A stretch of 64,000 nucleotides of DNA, from contig JAGBTZ010000049.1 of NCBI GenBank assembly GCA_017631055.1, positions 18,334-82,333 on the forward strand, written 5' to 3'. Below the pieces are notes generated by a model. That model searched no databases. It was not told where the DNA came from and saw only the letters and a program-made list of their open reading frames with translations. Position 1 is the first letter of the stretch; the number at the start of each line of letters is the position of its first letter. Below are positions 49,557 to 58,629 of the stretch, piece by piece. This DNA is from Alistipes sp. (GTDB lineage Bacteria > Bacteroidota > Bacteroidia > Bacteroidales > Rikenellaceae). The translations under genes and the position numbers were made by a program.

Positions 49557-52500
49557 TTAGTACTCCAACTTTGCCAAACGCTGGTAGCCCTCGTAGCGCC
49601 ACTTTGCATTCTCCTCGGCTGCCTGGAACAACTCCTGAGCCTCTGCAGGGAACGCCTTCATGAGCGAAGTGTAACGCACCTCCTTCATCAGGAAGTCCTG
49701 GAACTTCGACCAATCCGGAGCCTTCGAGTCGTAGACAAACGGATTCTTGCCCTGCTCCTCGAGCATCGGGTTGTAGTGCCACAAGTGCCAATAACCGCAC
49801 TCAACAGCCTGCTTGCCGATGGTCTGCGTGCGGGTCATACCGCCCTTGATACCGTGGTTGATACAGGGAGCGTAAGCGATGATGAGTGACGGGCCGGGAT
49901 AAGCCTCAGCCTCCTTCAGTACATTCATCAACTGTGCCTGCGAGCCACCGATTGAAACCTGTGCAACGTAAACATAACCGTAGGTCATAGCGATTGCACC
50001 CAGATCCTTCTTGCGGATACGCTTACCGCTCGATGCGAACTTCGCAACAGCACCAACGGGAGTAGCCTTAGATGACTGGCCACCGGTGTTCGAATAAACC
50101 TCAGTATCGACTACGAGGATGTTTACATCCATACCCGAAGCCAAAACGTGGTCTACACCACCGAAACCGATGTCGTAGCCCCAACCGTCACCACCGATAA
50201 TCCACTGTGATTTCTTTACAAGCCAATCCTTATGCTCGAGAATAGCCTTGCATGTGTCGCAACCGCAAGCCTCCATCATCGGAACAAGGCGCGAAACCAC
50301 CTCTGCCGACTTAGCCGACGAGCCACGATTCTCGATCCACTCCTTCATTACGCCCTTCAACTCATCCGAGCACTTCGCGCAGTTAGCGATAGCATCCTCC
50401 ATCATATCCTGTACTCGGTCACGCAACTTCTCGATGCCGACATGCATACCCAAACCGAACTCTGCGTTATCCTCGAAGAGCGAGTTAGCCCAAGCCGGTC
50501 CCTGACCCTTAGAGTTGGTGCAGTAGGGCGTCGAGGGCGCCGAGCCCGAGTAGATAGAGGTACAACCAGTAGCGTTGGCAACCATCATCTTGTCGCCGAA
50601 GAGCTGAGTGATAGCCTTGATATAGGGAGTCTCACCGCAACCTGCACATGCGCCCGAGAACTCGAACAAGGGCTGTGCAAACTGCAAATTCTTGACAGAC
50701 TTAGTCTTATCGATAACCTCCTTGTAGCCAATCTTCTCGGTGCAGAGTGTCCAATTCTCAGCCTGAGCCATCTGCGACTCGAGCGGGCGCATAATGAGCG
50801 ACTTCTCCTTCGAGGGGCAGATATCCACACAGTTACCGCAACCCGTACAATCGAGCGGCGATACCTGCATACGGAACTTGTAAGCCTTGGTCTCGCCCAA
50901 GCCCTGCTTCCACTCCAAGCCCGAAGCTGCAGCCTCCTCCTCAGTTGCGAGGAAAGGACGGATGGCAGCGTGAGGACAAACATACGAACACTGGTTACAC
51001 TGGATACAGTTTGCAACCTGCCACTCGGGAACATTCACAGCGATACCGCGCTTCTCCCACGCAGCCGTGCCGTTATCCCAAGTACCATCCTCGCGACCAT
51101 TGAATGCCGAAACGGGGAGGTCATCACCCTTCAGTGCGTTGATCGGGTCTACCACGTTACGAACGAACTCGGGACGGCTCATATCGACATTTGCGGCCGC
51201 AGCCTTAACATCGATAGAAGCCCACTCTGCGGGAATTTCGACCTTCTCGACAGCGTTACCACCTGCGTCAACGGCAGCGTAGTTCATATTGACGATATCC
51301 TCGCCCTTCTTGCCGTAGGTCTTCAGGATAGCCTTCTTCATCTCCTCGACAGCCTTGTCGAACGGAATGACGTTAGCAATCTTGAAGAATGCCGACTGCA
51401 TAATGGTATTGGTACGCGAGCCAAGGCCGAGCTCCGAAGCAATCTTCGTAGCGTTGATAATATAGAAGTTGATGTTGTTCTTTGCCAAGTAAACCTTCAT
51501 CGCATCGGGCAGTGTTGCGCAAGTAGTCGTTGCATCGTGTACCGAGTTAAGAAGGAACGAGCCACCCCTCTTCAGACCCTTCAGCACGTCATACTTGTCG
51601 ACATACGAAGGAACGTGGCAAGCCACAAAGTCGGGAGTGGTTACCAAGTAGGGCGAAGTAATCGGGTTGTCACCGAAGCGGAGGTGTGATGAGGTGTAAC
51701 CGCCCGACTTCTTCGAGTCATACGAGAAGTAAGCCTGGCAGTACTTGTCAGTCGAGCCACCGATAATTTTAATCGAGTTCTTGTTCGCTCCGACAGTACC
51801 ATCTGCGCCAAGTCCGAAGAACAAAGCCTCGAAAGTGCCTGCCTTTGCCATCGAAATCTCCTCGCCTACGGGCAGCGACAACATTGTAACGTCGTCGTTG
51901 ATACCTACGGTGAAGTGGTCCTTGGGCTGTGCAGCCTTCAAGTTCTCGAATACTGCCAACATCTGAGCCGGAGTGGTATCCTTCGATGAAAGGCCATAAC
52001 GGCCACCGATAATCATCGGCTGCAACTCTGCACCGTAGAATGCATCGCGGATATCCATATACAAGGGCTCGCCATTTGCTCCGGGCTCCTTGGTGCGGTC
52101 GAGTACGCAAATACGCTTCACGCTTGCGGGCAGTACATTGAAGAGGTACTTTGCCGAGAAGGGACGATAGAGATGAACGGTGATAACACCCACCTTCTCT
52201 CCCTGCGAGCGGAGGTAATCTACACACTCCTTGACGGTCTCGGTAACCGAGCCCATCGCAATAACGATATTCTCGGCATCCTCAGCTCCGTAATATGTGA
52301 AGGGCTTGTAGGTGCGACCCGTAATCTTCGAAATCTCCTCCATAGTCTCTGCGACCATATCAGGAAGTACATCGTAGAACTTATTTGCAGCCTCACGAGT
52401 CTGGAAGTAGATATCGGGGTTTTGAGCTGTACCACGAGTTACAGGATGCTCAGGATTAAGACCACGAGCACGGAACTCCTTGAGAGCATCACGATCGAGC

Positions 52501-53084
52501 AGTGCGGTGAGCGAAGCTTCGTCAATAAGCTCTACCTTCTGAATCTCGTGCGATGTGCGGAATCCGTCAAAGAAGTGGAGGAACGGCACACGGCTCTTGA
52601 TTGCCACCAAGTGAGCCACTCCGGCCAAATCCATAACCTCCTGTACTGACGAAGTTGCGAGCATTGCAAAACCGGTCTGGCGGGTTGCCATAACGTCTTG
52701 GTGGTCGCCGAAAATCGAGAGCGACTGCGCTGCCAAAGCACGAGCCGAAACGTGGAATACGCCAGGGAGCAATTCGCCCGAAATTTTGTACATGTTGGGT
52801 ATCATCAGCAACAGACCCTGCGAAGCGGTAAATGTCGAGGTGAGAGCACCACTCTGCAACGAGCCATGCACAGCACCTGCCGCACCAGCCTCCGACTGCA
52901 TTTCGACCACCTTAACGGTCTCGCCAAAGATGTTTTTACGACCCTGTGCAGCCCATTCGTCAACGTACTCTGCCATGGTCGAAGATGGAGTAATGGGGTA
53001 AATAGCCGCAACTTCCGAGAACATATACGCGATATGTGCTGCAGCGTAGTTACCATCACAAGTGATAAATTTTTTCTCTGCCAT
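49557..53084 (-). CDS. nifJ: Pyruvate:ferredoxin (flavodoxin) oxidoreductase
   Basis: 1175 aa single-chain PFOR, full length. It decarboxylates pyruvate to acetyl-CoA and reduces ferredoxin in anaerobic metabolism. Order: pyrimidine-binding domain (from residue 1; YPITPSSTMAEYVDEW), transketolase C-like and gamma domains, two 4Fe-4S motifs (CIQCNQCSYVCPHAAIRP near 685; CTGCGNCVDICPS near 740), then the TPP-binding domain with GACAGCGETPY, GDGWGYDIGFGGVDHVL and NTGGQSSKATP. The large size and anaerobic role fit a gut Bacteroidales. Candidate promoter TAACTTTG at 53168-53175 on the minus strand. Confidence 0.97.
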   Translation of the reverse strand: MAEKKFITCDGNYAAAHIAYMFSEVAAIYPITPSSTMAEYVDEWAAQGRKNIFGETVKVVEMQSEAGAAGAVHGSLQSGALTSTFTASQGLLLMIPNMYKISGELLPGVFHVSARALAAQSLSIFGDHQDVMATRQTGFAMLATSSVQEVMDLAGVAHLVAIKSRVPFLHFFDGFRTSHEIQKVELIDEASLTALLDRDALKEFRARGLNPEHPVTRGTAQNPDIYFQTREAANKFYDVLPDMVAETMEEISKITGRTYKPFTYYGAEDAENIVIAMGSVTETVKECVDYLRSQGEKVGVITVHLYRPFSAKYLFNVLPASVKRICVLDRTKEPGANGEPLYMDIRDAFYGAELQPMIIGGRYGLSSKDTTPAQMLAVFENLKAAQPKDHFTVGINDDVTMLSLPVGEEISMAKAGTFEALFFGLGADGTVGANKNSIKIIGGSTDKYCQAYFSYDSKKSGGYTSSHLRFGDNPITSPYLVTTPDFVACHVPSYVDKYDVLKGLKRGGSFLLNSVHDATTTCATLPDAMKVYLAKNNINFYIINATKIASELGLGSRTNTIMQSAFFKIANVIPFDKAVEEMKKAILKTYGKKGEDIVNMNYAAVDAGGNAVEKVEIPAEWASIDVKAAAANVDMSRPEFVRNVVDPINALKGDDLPVSAFNGREDGTWDNGTAAWEKRGIAVNVPEWQVANCIQCNQCSYVCPHAAIRPFLATEEEAAASGLEWKQGLGETKAYKFRMQVSPLDCTGCGNCVDICPSKEKSLIMRPLESQMAQAENWTLCTEKIGYKEVIDKTKSVKNLQFAQPLFEFSGACAGCGETPYIKAITQLFGDKMMVANATGCTSIYSGSAPSTPYCTNSKGQGPAWANSLFEDNAEFGLGMHVGIEKLRDRVQDMMEDAIANCAKCSDELKGVMKEWIENRGSSAKSAEVVSRLVPMMEACGCDTCKAILEHKDWLVKKSQWIIGGDGWGYDIGFGGVDHVLASGMDVNILVVDTEVYSNTGGQSSKATPVGAVAKFASSGKRIRKKDLGAIAMTYGYVYVAQVSIGGSQAQLMNVLKEAEAYPGPSLIIAYAPCINHGIKGGMTRTQTIGKQAVECGYWHLWHYNPMLEEQGKNPFVYDSKAPDWSKFQDFLMKEVRYTSLMKAFPAEAQELFQAAEENAKWRYEGYQRLAKLEY

Positions 53085-53167
53085 ATCTGAATATCTTTTA
53101 GATTTGAATTTCTAAACTCTGTTTGCACCTTCTGTATCCATAACCTTGCCAGAAAGCTTCAATCACG

Positions 53168-53175
53168 CAAAGTTA
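53168..53175 (-). promoter_or_regulatory. nifJ promoter -7 element
   Basis: Minus strand TAACTTTG, 84 nt upstream of the nifJ start. The rest of the 289-base gap to 53373 shows no gene or repeat I recognise. Confidence 0.5.
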
Positions 53176-53373
53176 CAAAATCGTTAGCGATACTCCTAAT
53201 TTTTTCGATGTTAATAATTTCACAAAAGGGTAGAATTGACAATATCTTGCTTGATATCCTCTTCGTGTAGTCGTGTTAAGAGCCTGAAGCCTCTCCAAGA
53301 GTGGTGGCTGTCGTGGTTGTATAGTTTTTTTTGTATGACTTTTGCACACTTCGAAGGATAAATTCTGTCAGGT

Positions 53374-54282
53374 ATGAAAAACATTCGGCCGCATCTGGCT
53401 TTGATTCTGTGTAATGTAATTTGGGCTATGGACTATCCATTCTATACGCTCGTTCTGGGGCGGTATGTCGAAGCGTTGCCGATGGTTACCGCTGCACTGA
53501 TTGTAACTGCATTGATGTCGCTTGTGCCGTTATTGTGGGAGAGTGCCGAGAGAGTCGCTCCGCGCGATAAGCGGCTCTTTCTTGGGGCTGCGCTATTGGT
53601 CGGTGTGGTGCGTAAGTTGATGATGATGTATGGACTTTCGCGTACATCGCCCATCGATGGCTCGATTATCGCTACGGTAACGCCTCTGCTGGTGTTGATG
53701 ATATCTGTAGCACTCGGCTTTGATAGATTTACCAAACGTAAGATAGTAGGCTTGCTGTTAGGTATGAGTGGGGCTGTGGCGGTGGTGTTGACGGGGAGTG
53801 CTACACGTCACGAACACTCGCAGATTATCGGTAATATCCTGATTTTTGCTTCGGCATGCACCTCGGCTTGCTATATGGTGTGGTTCAAAGGGTTAATCTC
53901 TCGCTATCGAATTACGACCGTGATGCGTTGGATCTACTGCATTGCGGCTCTGGTGGTGTTGCCATTCGGTGCAGATAGTTTGTTGCACACCGATTTTTCG
54001 GTTATGCACGGGCGTATACTATTTGCTGCGTTATTTGTGATTTTTCTTCCGACCTATCTACCTAATTTGATGCTCAATTATGCGTTGAGCAAGGTTTCGC
54101 CGACCATTACGAGTGTCTATGGTTATTTGCAACCGGTGTTGGCAATACTGCTCTCTGTGGCTATGGGACTCGATAAATTGCATTGGGATACGATACTCTT
54201 TGCCTGTGTTATATTTATAGGTGTATGGTTTGTGCTTACTTCTTATAATACACCCAAGAGAGTCCCACTTGCGGATCGTTGA
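53374..54282 (+). CDS. DMT superfamily (EamA) exporter
   Basis: 302 aa with ten membrane helices in two EamA repeats (about 8-140 and 150-290). Repeat motifs are LILCNVIWAMDYPFYTL, GLLLGMSGAVAVVLTGS and VYGYLQPVLAIL; the Pro-containing helix end (SPTITSVYGYLQPV) is typical. It is an inner-membrane drug/metabolite transporter family member; the cargo is unknown. It is monocistronic and convergent with the DUF4295 gene. Confidence 0.9.
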   Translation: MKNIRPHLALILCNVIWAMDYPFYTLVLGRYVEALPMVTAALIVTALMSLVPLLWESAERVAPRDKRLFLGAALLVGVVRKLMMMYGLSRTSPIDGSIIATVTPLLVLMISVALGFDRFTKRKIVGLLLGMSGAVAVVLTGSATRHEHSQIIGNILIFASACTSACYMVWFKGLISRYRITTVMRWIYCIAALVVLPFGADSLLHTDFSVMHGRILFAALFVIFLPTYLPNLMLNYALSKVSPTITSVYGYLQPVLAILLSVAMGLDKLHWDTILFACVIFIGVWFVLTSYNTPKRVPLADR

Positions 54283-54318
54283 CAATGTCGGTGGAGTCGA
54301 GATGATTTAGCCGATGTC

Positions 54319-54366
54319 TAACGGCAAATGACTGCGGCTAATGGCTAATGGCTAACGCCCCCCCCC
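54319..54366. repeat. Heptamer repeat (reverse GCCATTA family) with C9 tract
   Basis: TAACGGC, AAATGAC and then GGCTAATGGCTAATGGCTAA in 7-base register, followed by nine C at 54358-54366. It lies between the EamA gene and the tandem terminators. Confidence 0.75.
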
Positions 54367-54375
54367 TCATCAAAC

Positions 54376-54430
54376 ACAAAAGGCATCCCCTTGTGGAAGA
54401 TGCCTTTTGTATTAAGCCTTGTGGCTTAAT
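54376..54430. terminator. Two tandem hairpin terminators
   Basis: ACAAAAGGCATC (54376-54387) pairs perfectly with 54399-54410, ending in a T-run. Directly after it ATTAAGCC (54411-54418) pairs with GGCTTAAT (54423-54430) around TTGT. Together they end the EamA gene and the convergent rpmB operon. Confidence 0.9.
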
Positions 54431-54442
54431 GCAAGCGACTTA

Positions 54443-54592
54443 TTATTTCATAAACTCGCTAACTTGGTCGTTGGGAACGATAGCCTCCTTGAAGATGTAG
54501 GCACCTGTCTTCTCCGACTTAACCATCTTGATACACTTGGTAAACTGCTTACCTGTACCGGTCTTAAGTGTTGCGACTACTTTCTTTGCCAT
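54443..54592 (-). CDS. DUF4295 family small protein
   Basis: 49 aa; minus strand from ATG 54592. It starts MAKKVVATLKTGTGKQFTK, contains KMVKSEKTGAYIFKE and ends SEFMK. It matches the small DUF4295 proteins found with rpmG in Bacteroidota genomes. It is basic and ribosome-like in size, but its function is not known. It lies 11 nt after rpmG and is the last gene of the rpmB-rpmG operon. Confidence 0.9.
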   Translation of the reverse strand: MAKKVVATLKTGTGKQFTKCIKMVKSEKTGAYIFKEAIVPNDQVSEFMK

Positions 54593-54603
54593 AACGCTAA
54601 ATA

Positions 54604-54786
54604 CTATTTAATTTCACGGTGTACTGTAACCCTCTTCAAGTACGGATTGTACTTCTTACGCTCCAAACGATCGGGGGTGTTCTTCTTGTTCTTGGTAGTG
54701 ATGTAACGCGACATACCTGCTACGCCACTCTCTTTTTGCTCGGTGCACTCGAGGATGACCTGAACTCTGTTACCTTTCTTTGCCAT
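54604..54786 (-). CDS. rpmG: 50S ribosomal protein L33
   Basis: 60 aa, typical for L33. It begins [18 protein letters not shown] and has the L33 signature [19 protein letters not shown]. The zinc Cys pairs of C+ paralogues are absent (only one Cys, ILECTE), so it is the zinc-free type. It lies 14 nt after rpmB. Confidence 0.97.
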   Translation of the reverse strand: MAKKGNRVQVILECTEQKESGVAGMSRYITTKNKKNTPDRLERKKYNPYLKRVTVHREIK

Positions 54787-54800
54787 TTTTCCTTAAAGAT

Positions 54801-55034
54801 TTAGTAAACTTTTTTGGGAGCGGCTGCCTCACGCAAGGCTACTGCAAGACCCTTTTTGTTAATGGTTTTCATACCGGTAGTGGATACTTTCAAAGTAATC
54901 CAGCGACCCTCTTCTTCCGACCAGAAGCGCTTGTTTTTCAAGTTCGGGCTGAACTTGCGCTTGGTCTTGTGGTGCGAGTGAGAAACATTGTTGCCCACAA
55001 TCGCGGTTTTACCTGTAATTTCGCAGACTTTCAT
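54801..55034 (-). CDS. rpmB: 50S ribosomal protein L28
   Basis: 77 aa, full length. MKVCEITGKTAIVGNNVSHS is the L28 N-terminal motif; KRKFSPNLKNKRFW and LKVSTTGMKTINKKGL follow. It binds 23S rRNA in the large subunit. First gene of rpmB-rpmG-DUF4295; promoter at 55072-55101 with a 6-bp leader hairpin at 55054-55068. Confidence 0.97.
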   Translation of the reverse strand: MKVCEITGKTAIVGNNVSHSHHKTKRKFSPNLKNKRFWSEEEGRWITLKVSTTGMKTINKKGLAVALREAAAPKKVY

Positions 55035-55053
55035 TGTTAAAAATTTTAATTTG

Positions 55054-55101
55054 CCTCTAAAATAGAGGTCGCAAATATACTAACTTTTTTCCAAACTGCA
55101 A
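55054..55101 (-). promoter_or_regulatory. rpmB operon promoter and leader hairpin
   Basis: On the minus strand TTG (55101-55099), a 19-bp spacer and TATATTTG (55079-55072) form a good Bacteroidota promoter. In the ~35-nt leader, CCTCTA-AAA-TAGAGG (55054-55068) forms a 6-bp stem, a possible target for feedback control by a ribosomal protein. Confidence 0.68.
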
Positions 55102-55129
55102 TCACTCTCGGTGAATAATTTTCAAAACT

Positions 55130-56374
55130 TTAATTTTGAGCCTTGATATGATTGCGCAAAAACTCTATAGCATAGGCAGTTGCGCGGTCGATAATCTGAC
55201 CTCGGTCGGTGTCCGAAATACGCATCATAGCCTCTGTTCCCCTCTCGGAAGCCACCGCAAACCACACCGTACCTACGGGTTTTTCGGCAGAGCCTCCCGT
55301 TGGGCCCGCAATTCCGGTGGTGGCAACCGCGAAATCGGCACCCGAAATGCGCCTTGCACCCTCGGCCATTGCTCGTGCAACCTGCTCGCTCACTGCGCCA
55401 TACTTCTCGATAAGCGATGCATCAACCCCGAGTATGTCCCTCTTCGCCTCATTGGCGTATGCCACGACTCCGCAGAGGAGATAAGCCGAAGCCCCGGCCA
55501 TAGCGGTAAACTTTGCGGCAATGGAGCCTCCCGTGCAACTCTCGGCTACGGCCAATGTCTTACCACTCTCGACCAGAAGGCGATGCACCTGCTCCTGCAT
55601 GGTTGCATTCTCGTAGCCGACCACGTTCTCCGAAATCAACTTCTCCAACATTCGGAACTGCTCCTCGATTTCGCGCTCAACAGACTCACCATCAACCTCG
55701 TATGCCGACAATCTTAGGCGGACAATGTTGGGTGAGGGGAGGTAGGCGAGGTGGAGATATTCGGGGAGAGCATCCTCCCACTCTGCAATGCGGGCGGCCA
55801 GCATCGACTCGGCAATGCCGGCGGTTATCATCGTGCGGTGAACAATCTGTCGCAGCGAGAAGCGCGATTTGAGGCGTGGCAAAACCTCATCCTCCATCAG
55901 GTGGCGCATCTCGAAGGGGACTCCGGGCAACGAGATTACAACCTTGCCCTCGCGCTCGAACCACATACCCGGGGCTGTGCCGTGGGCGTTGAAGAGCACC
56001 TCGCAACTCTCGGGAACGAGGGCTTGCGAACGGTTGAGTTCGTTGAATTCGATATTGCGGGCAGCGAGCATTGTGCGGACATGCTCCTCGACACGCTTGT
56101 CACAACGCATACCTCCGCCAAACATCCTGGCAAGAGTGGTCTTGGTTATGTCGTCTTTTGTGGGACCCAGTCCGCCTGTGGTGATGACCACATCGCTGCG
56201 CTCGAGCGACTGCTCAATGGAACGTACAATCTGCTCGGCTCGGTCACCCACCGATGAGCGCTCGTTTACGACAAAGCCCACTGCGTTAAGCCTTTGGGCT
56301 ATGTATGCAGCGTTGGTATCGACAATCTGTCCTATCAGGATTTCATCGCCGATGGTGATAATCTCAGCTTTCAT
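55130..56374 (-). CDS. cinA: CinA family protein (competence/damage-inducible, NMN deamidase-related)
   Basis: 414 aa, full length. N-terminal MoeA/COG1058 domain (about 4-170; EIITIGDEILIGQIVDTNAA, TTGGLGPTKDD, LPGVPFEM), then the C-terminal PncC-type NMN amidohydrolase domain (about 255-410; LAVAESCTGGSIAAKFT, VATTGIAGPTGGSAEKPVG). It removes the amide of NMN and may cleave ADP-ribose; a link to damage or competence is by family name. pyrD precedes it by 12 nt. Confidence 0.95.
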   Translation of the reverse strand: MKAEIITIGDEILIGQIVDTNAAYIAQRLNAVGFVVNERSSVGDRAEQIVRSIEQSLERSDVVITTGGLGPTKDDITKTTLARMFGGGMRCDKRVEEHVRTMLAARNIEFNELNRSQALVPESCEVLFNAHGTAPGMWFEREGKVVISLPGVPFEMRHLMEDEVLPRLKSRFSLRQIVHRTMITAGIAESMLAARIAEWEDALPEYLHLAYLPSPNIVRLRLSAYEVDGESVEREIEEQFRMLEKLISENVVGYENATMQEQVHRLLVESGKTLAVAESCTGGSIAAKFTAMAGASAYLLCGVVAYANEAKRDILGVDASLIEKYGAVSEQVARAMAEGARRISGADFAVATTGIAGPTGGSAEKPVGTVWFAVASERGTEAMMRISDTDRGQIIDRATAYAIEFLRNHIKAQN

Positions 56375-56386
56375 AATCTGTCTGAT

Positions 56387-57463
56387 TTATTGCTTTGTGT
56401 CCGAAGTCGAATTATCGGTGTTCGTAGCTTCGGCAATCAACATCTTGCATGTGTGGCGCACAAGGCTCATACCCTCGTAGATAAGACCCGTATAGAGTTG
56501 AACGAGTGTGGCACCGGCATCGAGCATCGCCTTTACATCCTCGGGTGTCATCAAACCTCCCACTCCGATAATGGGGTAGGTGCCCTTCGAACGAGCGTGG
56601 ATGCGGGCCACAATCTCGATAGCTCGCTTGGTCAGCGGAGCACCACTGACGGCTCCTTGGCCTATGTTGTTCAGAGTTTTATCGGATGTGGTCAGCCCCT
56701 CGCGCGAGGTGGTGGCATTGGTTGCCACGATGCCGTCAAGCGGGGTCTCTATCATGATGTCGGTCATCATATCAATAACCTCATCCGATAGGTCGGGCGA
56801 AATTTTCAGCAGTATTGGTCGATATTGGTCCTGACCTCTGCGGAACTCAAAGAGGGGTTGCAAAATCTCGGTAATGCTCTCTCGTGTCTGCGGGACATAC
56901 TCCTTGAAGGTGGTGTTGTAGCTCACATTTACGGTAAAGTAGTCGGCATGCAGATAGAGGTTGCGGAAGACTTTCAGGTAGTCGGCAGCCTGCTCTTCGA
57001 TGGGGGTTATGGTGTTCTTTCCGATATTGCAACCGACAATCACCCCTTCGTGCGGTGTGCGTAGATGCTCTATGGCATACTCCAAACCCTTGTTGGCCAA
57101 TCCTGTACGATTGATGATAGCCTTGTCGGAACCTATGCGGAAGACTCTCGGTCGAGGATTGCCGCTTTGAGGGCGAGGAGTGATTGTACCCACCTCGACA
57201 AAGCCAAATCCCATAGCCGACAACTCTCGGTAAACCTCACCATTGCGGTCGAAGCCGGCAGCTACGCCAATCGGGTTTTTGAAGTGCATACCGAAAGCCT
57301 CTCGCTCGAGCGAAGGGTGCTCTATAGCGTAGATTTTACGCAAAAACCAACGACCTGCAGGGATATGACCCACCACACGCAACATAAACACCATTGCGCT
57401 ATGGGCTCGTTCTGTGCCGAAGAAAAAGTTTAATATACGCAGTAAAAGATGCATCTTATTCAA
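56387..57463 (-). CDS. pyrD: Dihydroorotate dehydrogenase (quinone, class 2) with altered catalytic motif
   Basis: 358 aa from ATG 57463 (57454 three codons on is possible). N-terminal hydrophobic helices for membrane and quinone contact; FMN motifs GVAAGFDRNGEVY, TPRPQSGNPRPRVFRI, VGCNIGKN and LKISPDLSD; IIGVGGLMTPEDV near the end. It oxidises dihydroorotate to orotate for UMP. In class 2 enzymes the active-site loop usually reads NxSSPNT with the second Ser as base; here it is NVSYNTT (about residue 179), so that Ser is Tyr or deleted. Activity may rest on another residue. It lies 12 nt upstream of cinA. Confidence 0.9.
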   Translation of the reverse strand: MNKMHLLLRILNFFFGTERAHSAMVFMLRVVGHIPAGRWFLRKIYAIEHPSLEREAFGMHFKNPIGVAAGFDRNGEVYRELSAMGFGFVEVGTITPRPQSGNPRPRVFRIGSDKAIINRTGLANKGLEYAIEHLRTPHEGVIVGCNIGKNTITPIEEQAADYLKVFRNLYLHADYFTVNVSYNTTFKEYVPQTRESITEILQPLFEFRRGQDQYRPILLKISPDLSDEVIDMMTDIMIETPLDGIVATNATTSREGLTTSDKTLNNIGQGAVSGAPLTKRAIEIVARIHARSKGTYPIIGVGGLMTPEDVKAMLDAGATLVQLYTGLIYEGMSLVRHTCKMLIAEATNTDNSTSDTKQ

Positions 57464-57490
57464 TACTTACACGCCACAAAGGTATAAAAT

Positions 57491-57518
57491 AATTGACAAT
57501 TGATAATTGATAATTGAC
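57491..57518. repeat. Heptamer tandem repeat (AATTGAT family, 4 units)
   Basis: AATTGAC, AATTGAT, AATTGAT and AATTGAC in register, in the gap between pyrD and pdxB. Same family as 20908-20942. Confidence 0.85.
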
Positions 57519-57556
57519 AATTTTGATGCAACCGATTTGATGTGACCCTGCTCCTC

Positions 57557-58555
57557 TTAAAAAAACTCGGCCCTGTAATCATAACCATTGCGCAACGCCT
57601 CAAACTGCTCGGGATGTGCCTTGAGCAGTTGGCTGTCGGCATTGATATCGTAATGAGTCGGCATCCTTCGGCATAACTCCTCCCACGAAATCGGTTGAGG
57701 AGTGGACGGGCTAATCTGCGCAGGATACCACTCCCGAAGTGGTAACCCGAAGTGGTTGGCAACAGCTGCCACCGCCATAGCCGTAGCATTGGCCTTGCCT
57801 TGGAGCGAGTAGCCTGCGATGTGAGGAGTCGCCACAAACGCTTTTTTCAGTAGTCTATGGTCGATATCGGGCTCTCCCTCCCAAACATCTATGGCGCACT
57901 CCACCCCCGAGCGCAACAGAGCCTCGGTTGCCACGACCTCGCCTCGCGATGCGTTTATCAGAATTTTGTCACTCTCCTTCCACGAACTTAACAACCCATC
58001 ATCGACAAGATGGAATGTGTCCGGTGCGAGTGGGGTATGGAGGGTGACAATATCGGCTTTGGCAAAGATCTCCTCGATGGGTGCAAACCCGAGGTGTTCA
58101 CGCTCCTCGCGCGGAGGGTCGCAACAGATTGTGCGGAAACCCCACTCCCGAGCATACTCCCAAACGAGCGAGCCGACATTTCCCACGCCGACAATGCCGA
58201 GTGTAAGTTCTTGAGGAGTGACGGCTCGGTCGGCTGCAATCTGAGCCAAGACTGCCGACACCCACTGCAAAACGCCACGAGCATTGCATCCTGCGGCATT
58301 TTTGACAGAGATGCCGTGCTCTCGGCAATAGTCGAGGTCGATGTGGTCGGTACCGATTGTTGCCGTGACTATAAGGCGTACCTTCGACCCCTCGAGCAGA
58401 GCGCTGTCGCAATGCGTTCTGGTGCGAATAACTATTGCATCGGCATCGCACACATCCTCTCGAGTGAACTCTTGACCCTTGATGTAGAGCACCTCCGCAA
58501 AGGACTCGAAAACCCCTTGAATGAATGGTATTCCGCTATCAATTACAATTTTCAT
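57557..58555 (-). CDS. pdxB: Erythronate-4-phosphate dehydrogenase
   Basis: 332 aa from ATG 58555. D-2-hydroxyacid dehydrogenase fold: LGIVGVGNVGSLVWEYA (NAD), NASRGEVV (catalytic Arg), and VATPHIAGYS (catalytic His); an Asp/Glu relay position (DVWEGEP) is present. The short C-terminal PdxB-type dimerisation segment from about residue 265 separates it from other 2-hydroxyacid dehydrogenases. It acts in the DXP-independent start of vitamin B6 synthesis. Divergent from the ureohydrolase gene, 74 nt away. Confidence 0.93.
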   Translation of the reverse strand: MKIVIDSGIPFIQGVFESFAEVLYIKGQEFTREDVCDADAIVIRTRTHCDSALLEGSKVRLIVTATIGTDHIDLDYCREHGISVKNAAGCNARGVLQWVSAVLAQIAADRAVTPQELTLGIVGVGNVGSLVWEYAREWGFRTICCDPPREEREHLGFAPIEEIFAKADIVTLHTPLAPDTFHLVDDGLLSSWKESDKILINASRGEVVATEALLRSGVECAIDVWEGEPDIDHRLLKKAFVATPHIAGYSLQGKANATAMAVAAVANHFGLPLREWYPAQISPSTPQPISWEELCRRMPTHYDINADSQLLKAHPEQFEALRNGYDYRAEFF

Positions 58556-58599
58556 TCTGTTTAGTGCGTTATCCATCGCAAATATATGTAAAAAATGAT

Positions 58600-58607
58600 T
58601 ACCTTTG
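58600..58607 (+). promoter_or_regulatory. Ureohydrolase gene -7 element
   Basis: TACCTTTG matches TAnnTTTG and lies 22 nt before the ATG at 58630; no clear -33 element. Confidence 0.55.
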
Positions 58608-58629
58608 TCAGATAATTAGTGTAAACAGT

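Noticed and set aside
50232-51689. A 485-codon open frame antisense to nifJ
   Set aside because: Full-length nifJ is on the other strand; the antisense frame has no start context or domain.
53085-53373. Search for a small gene or RNA between nifJ and the EamA gene
   Set aside because: No open frame with a plausible start, no tRNA-like fold and no repeat found beyond the nifJ -7 element.
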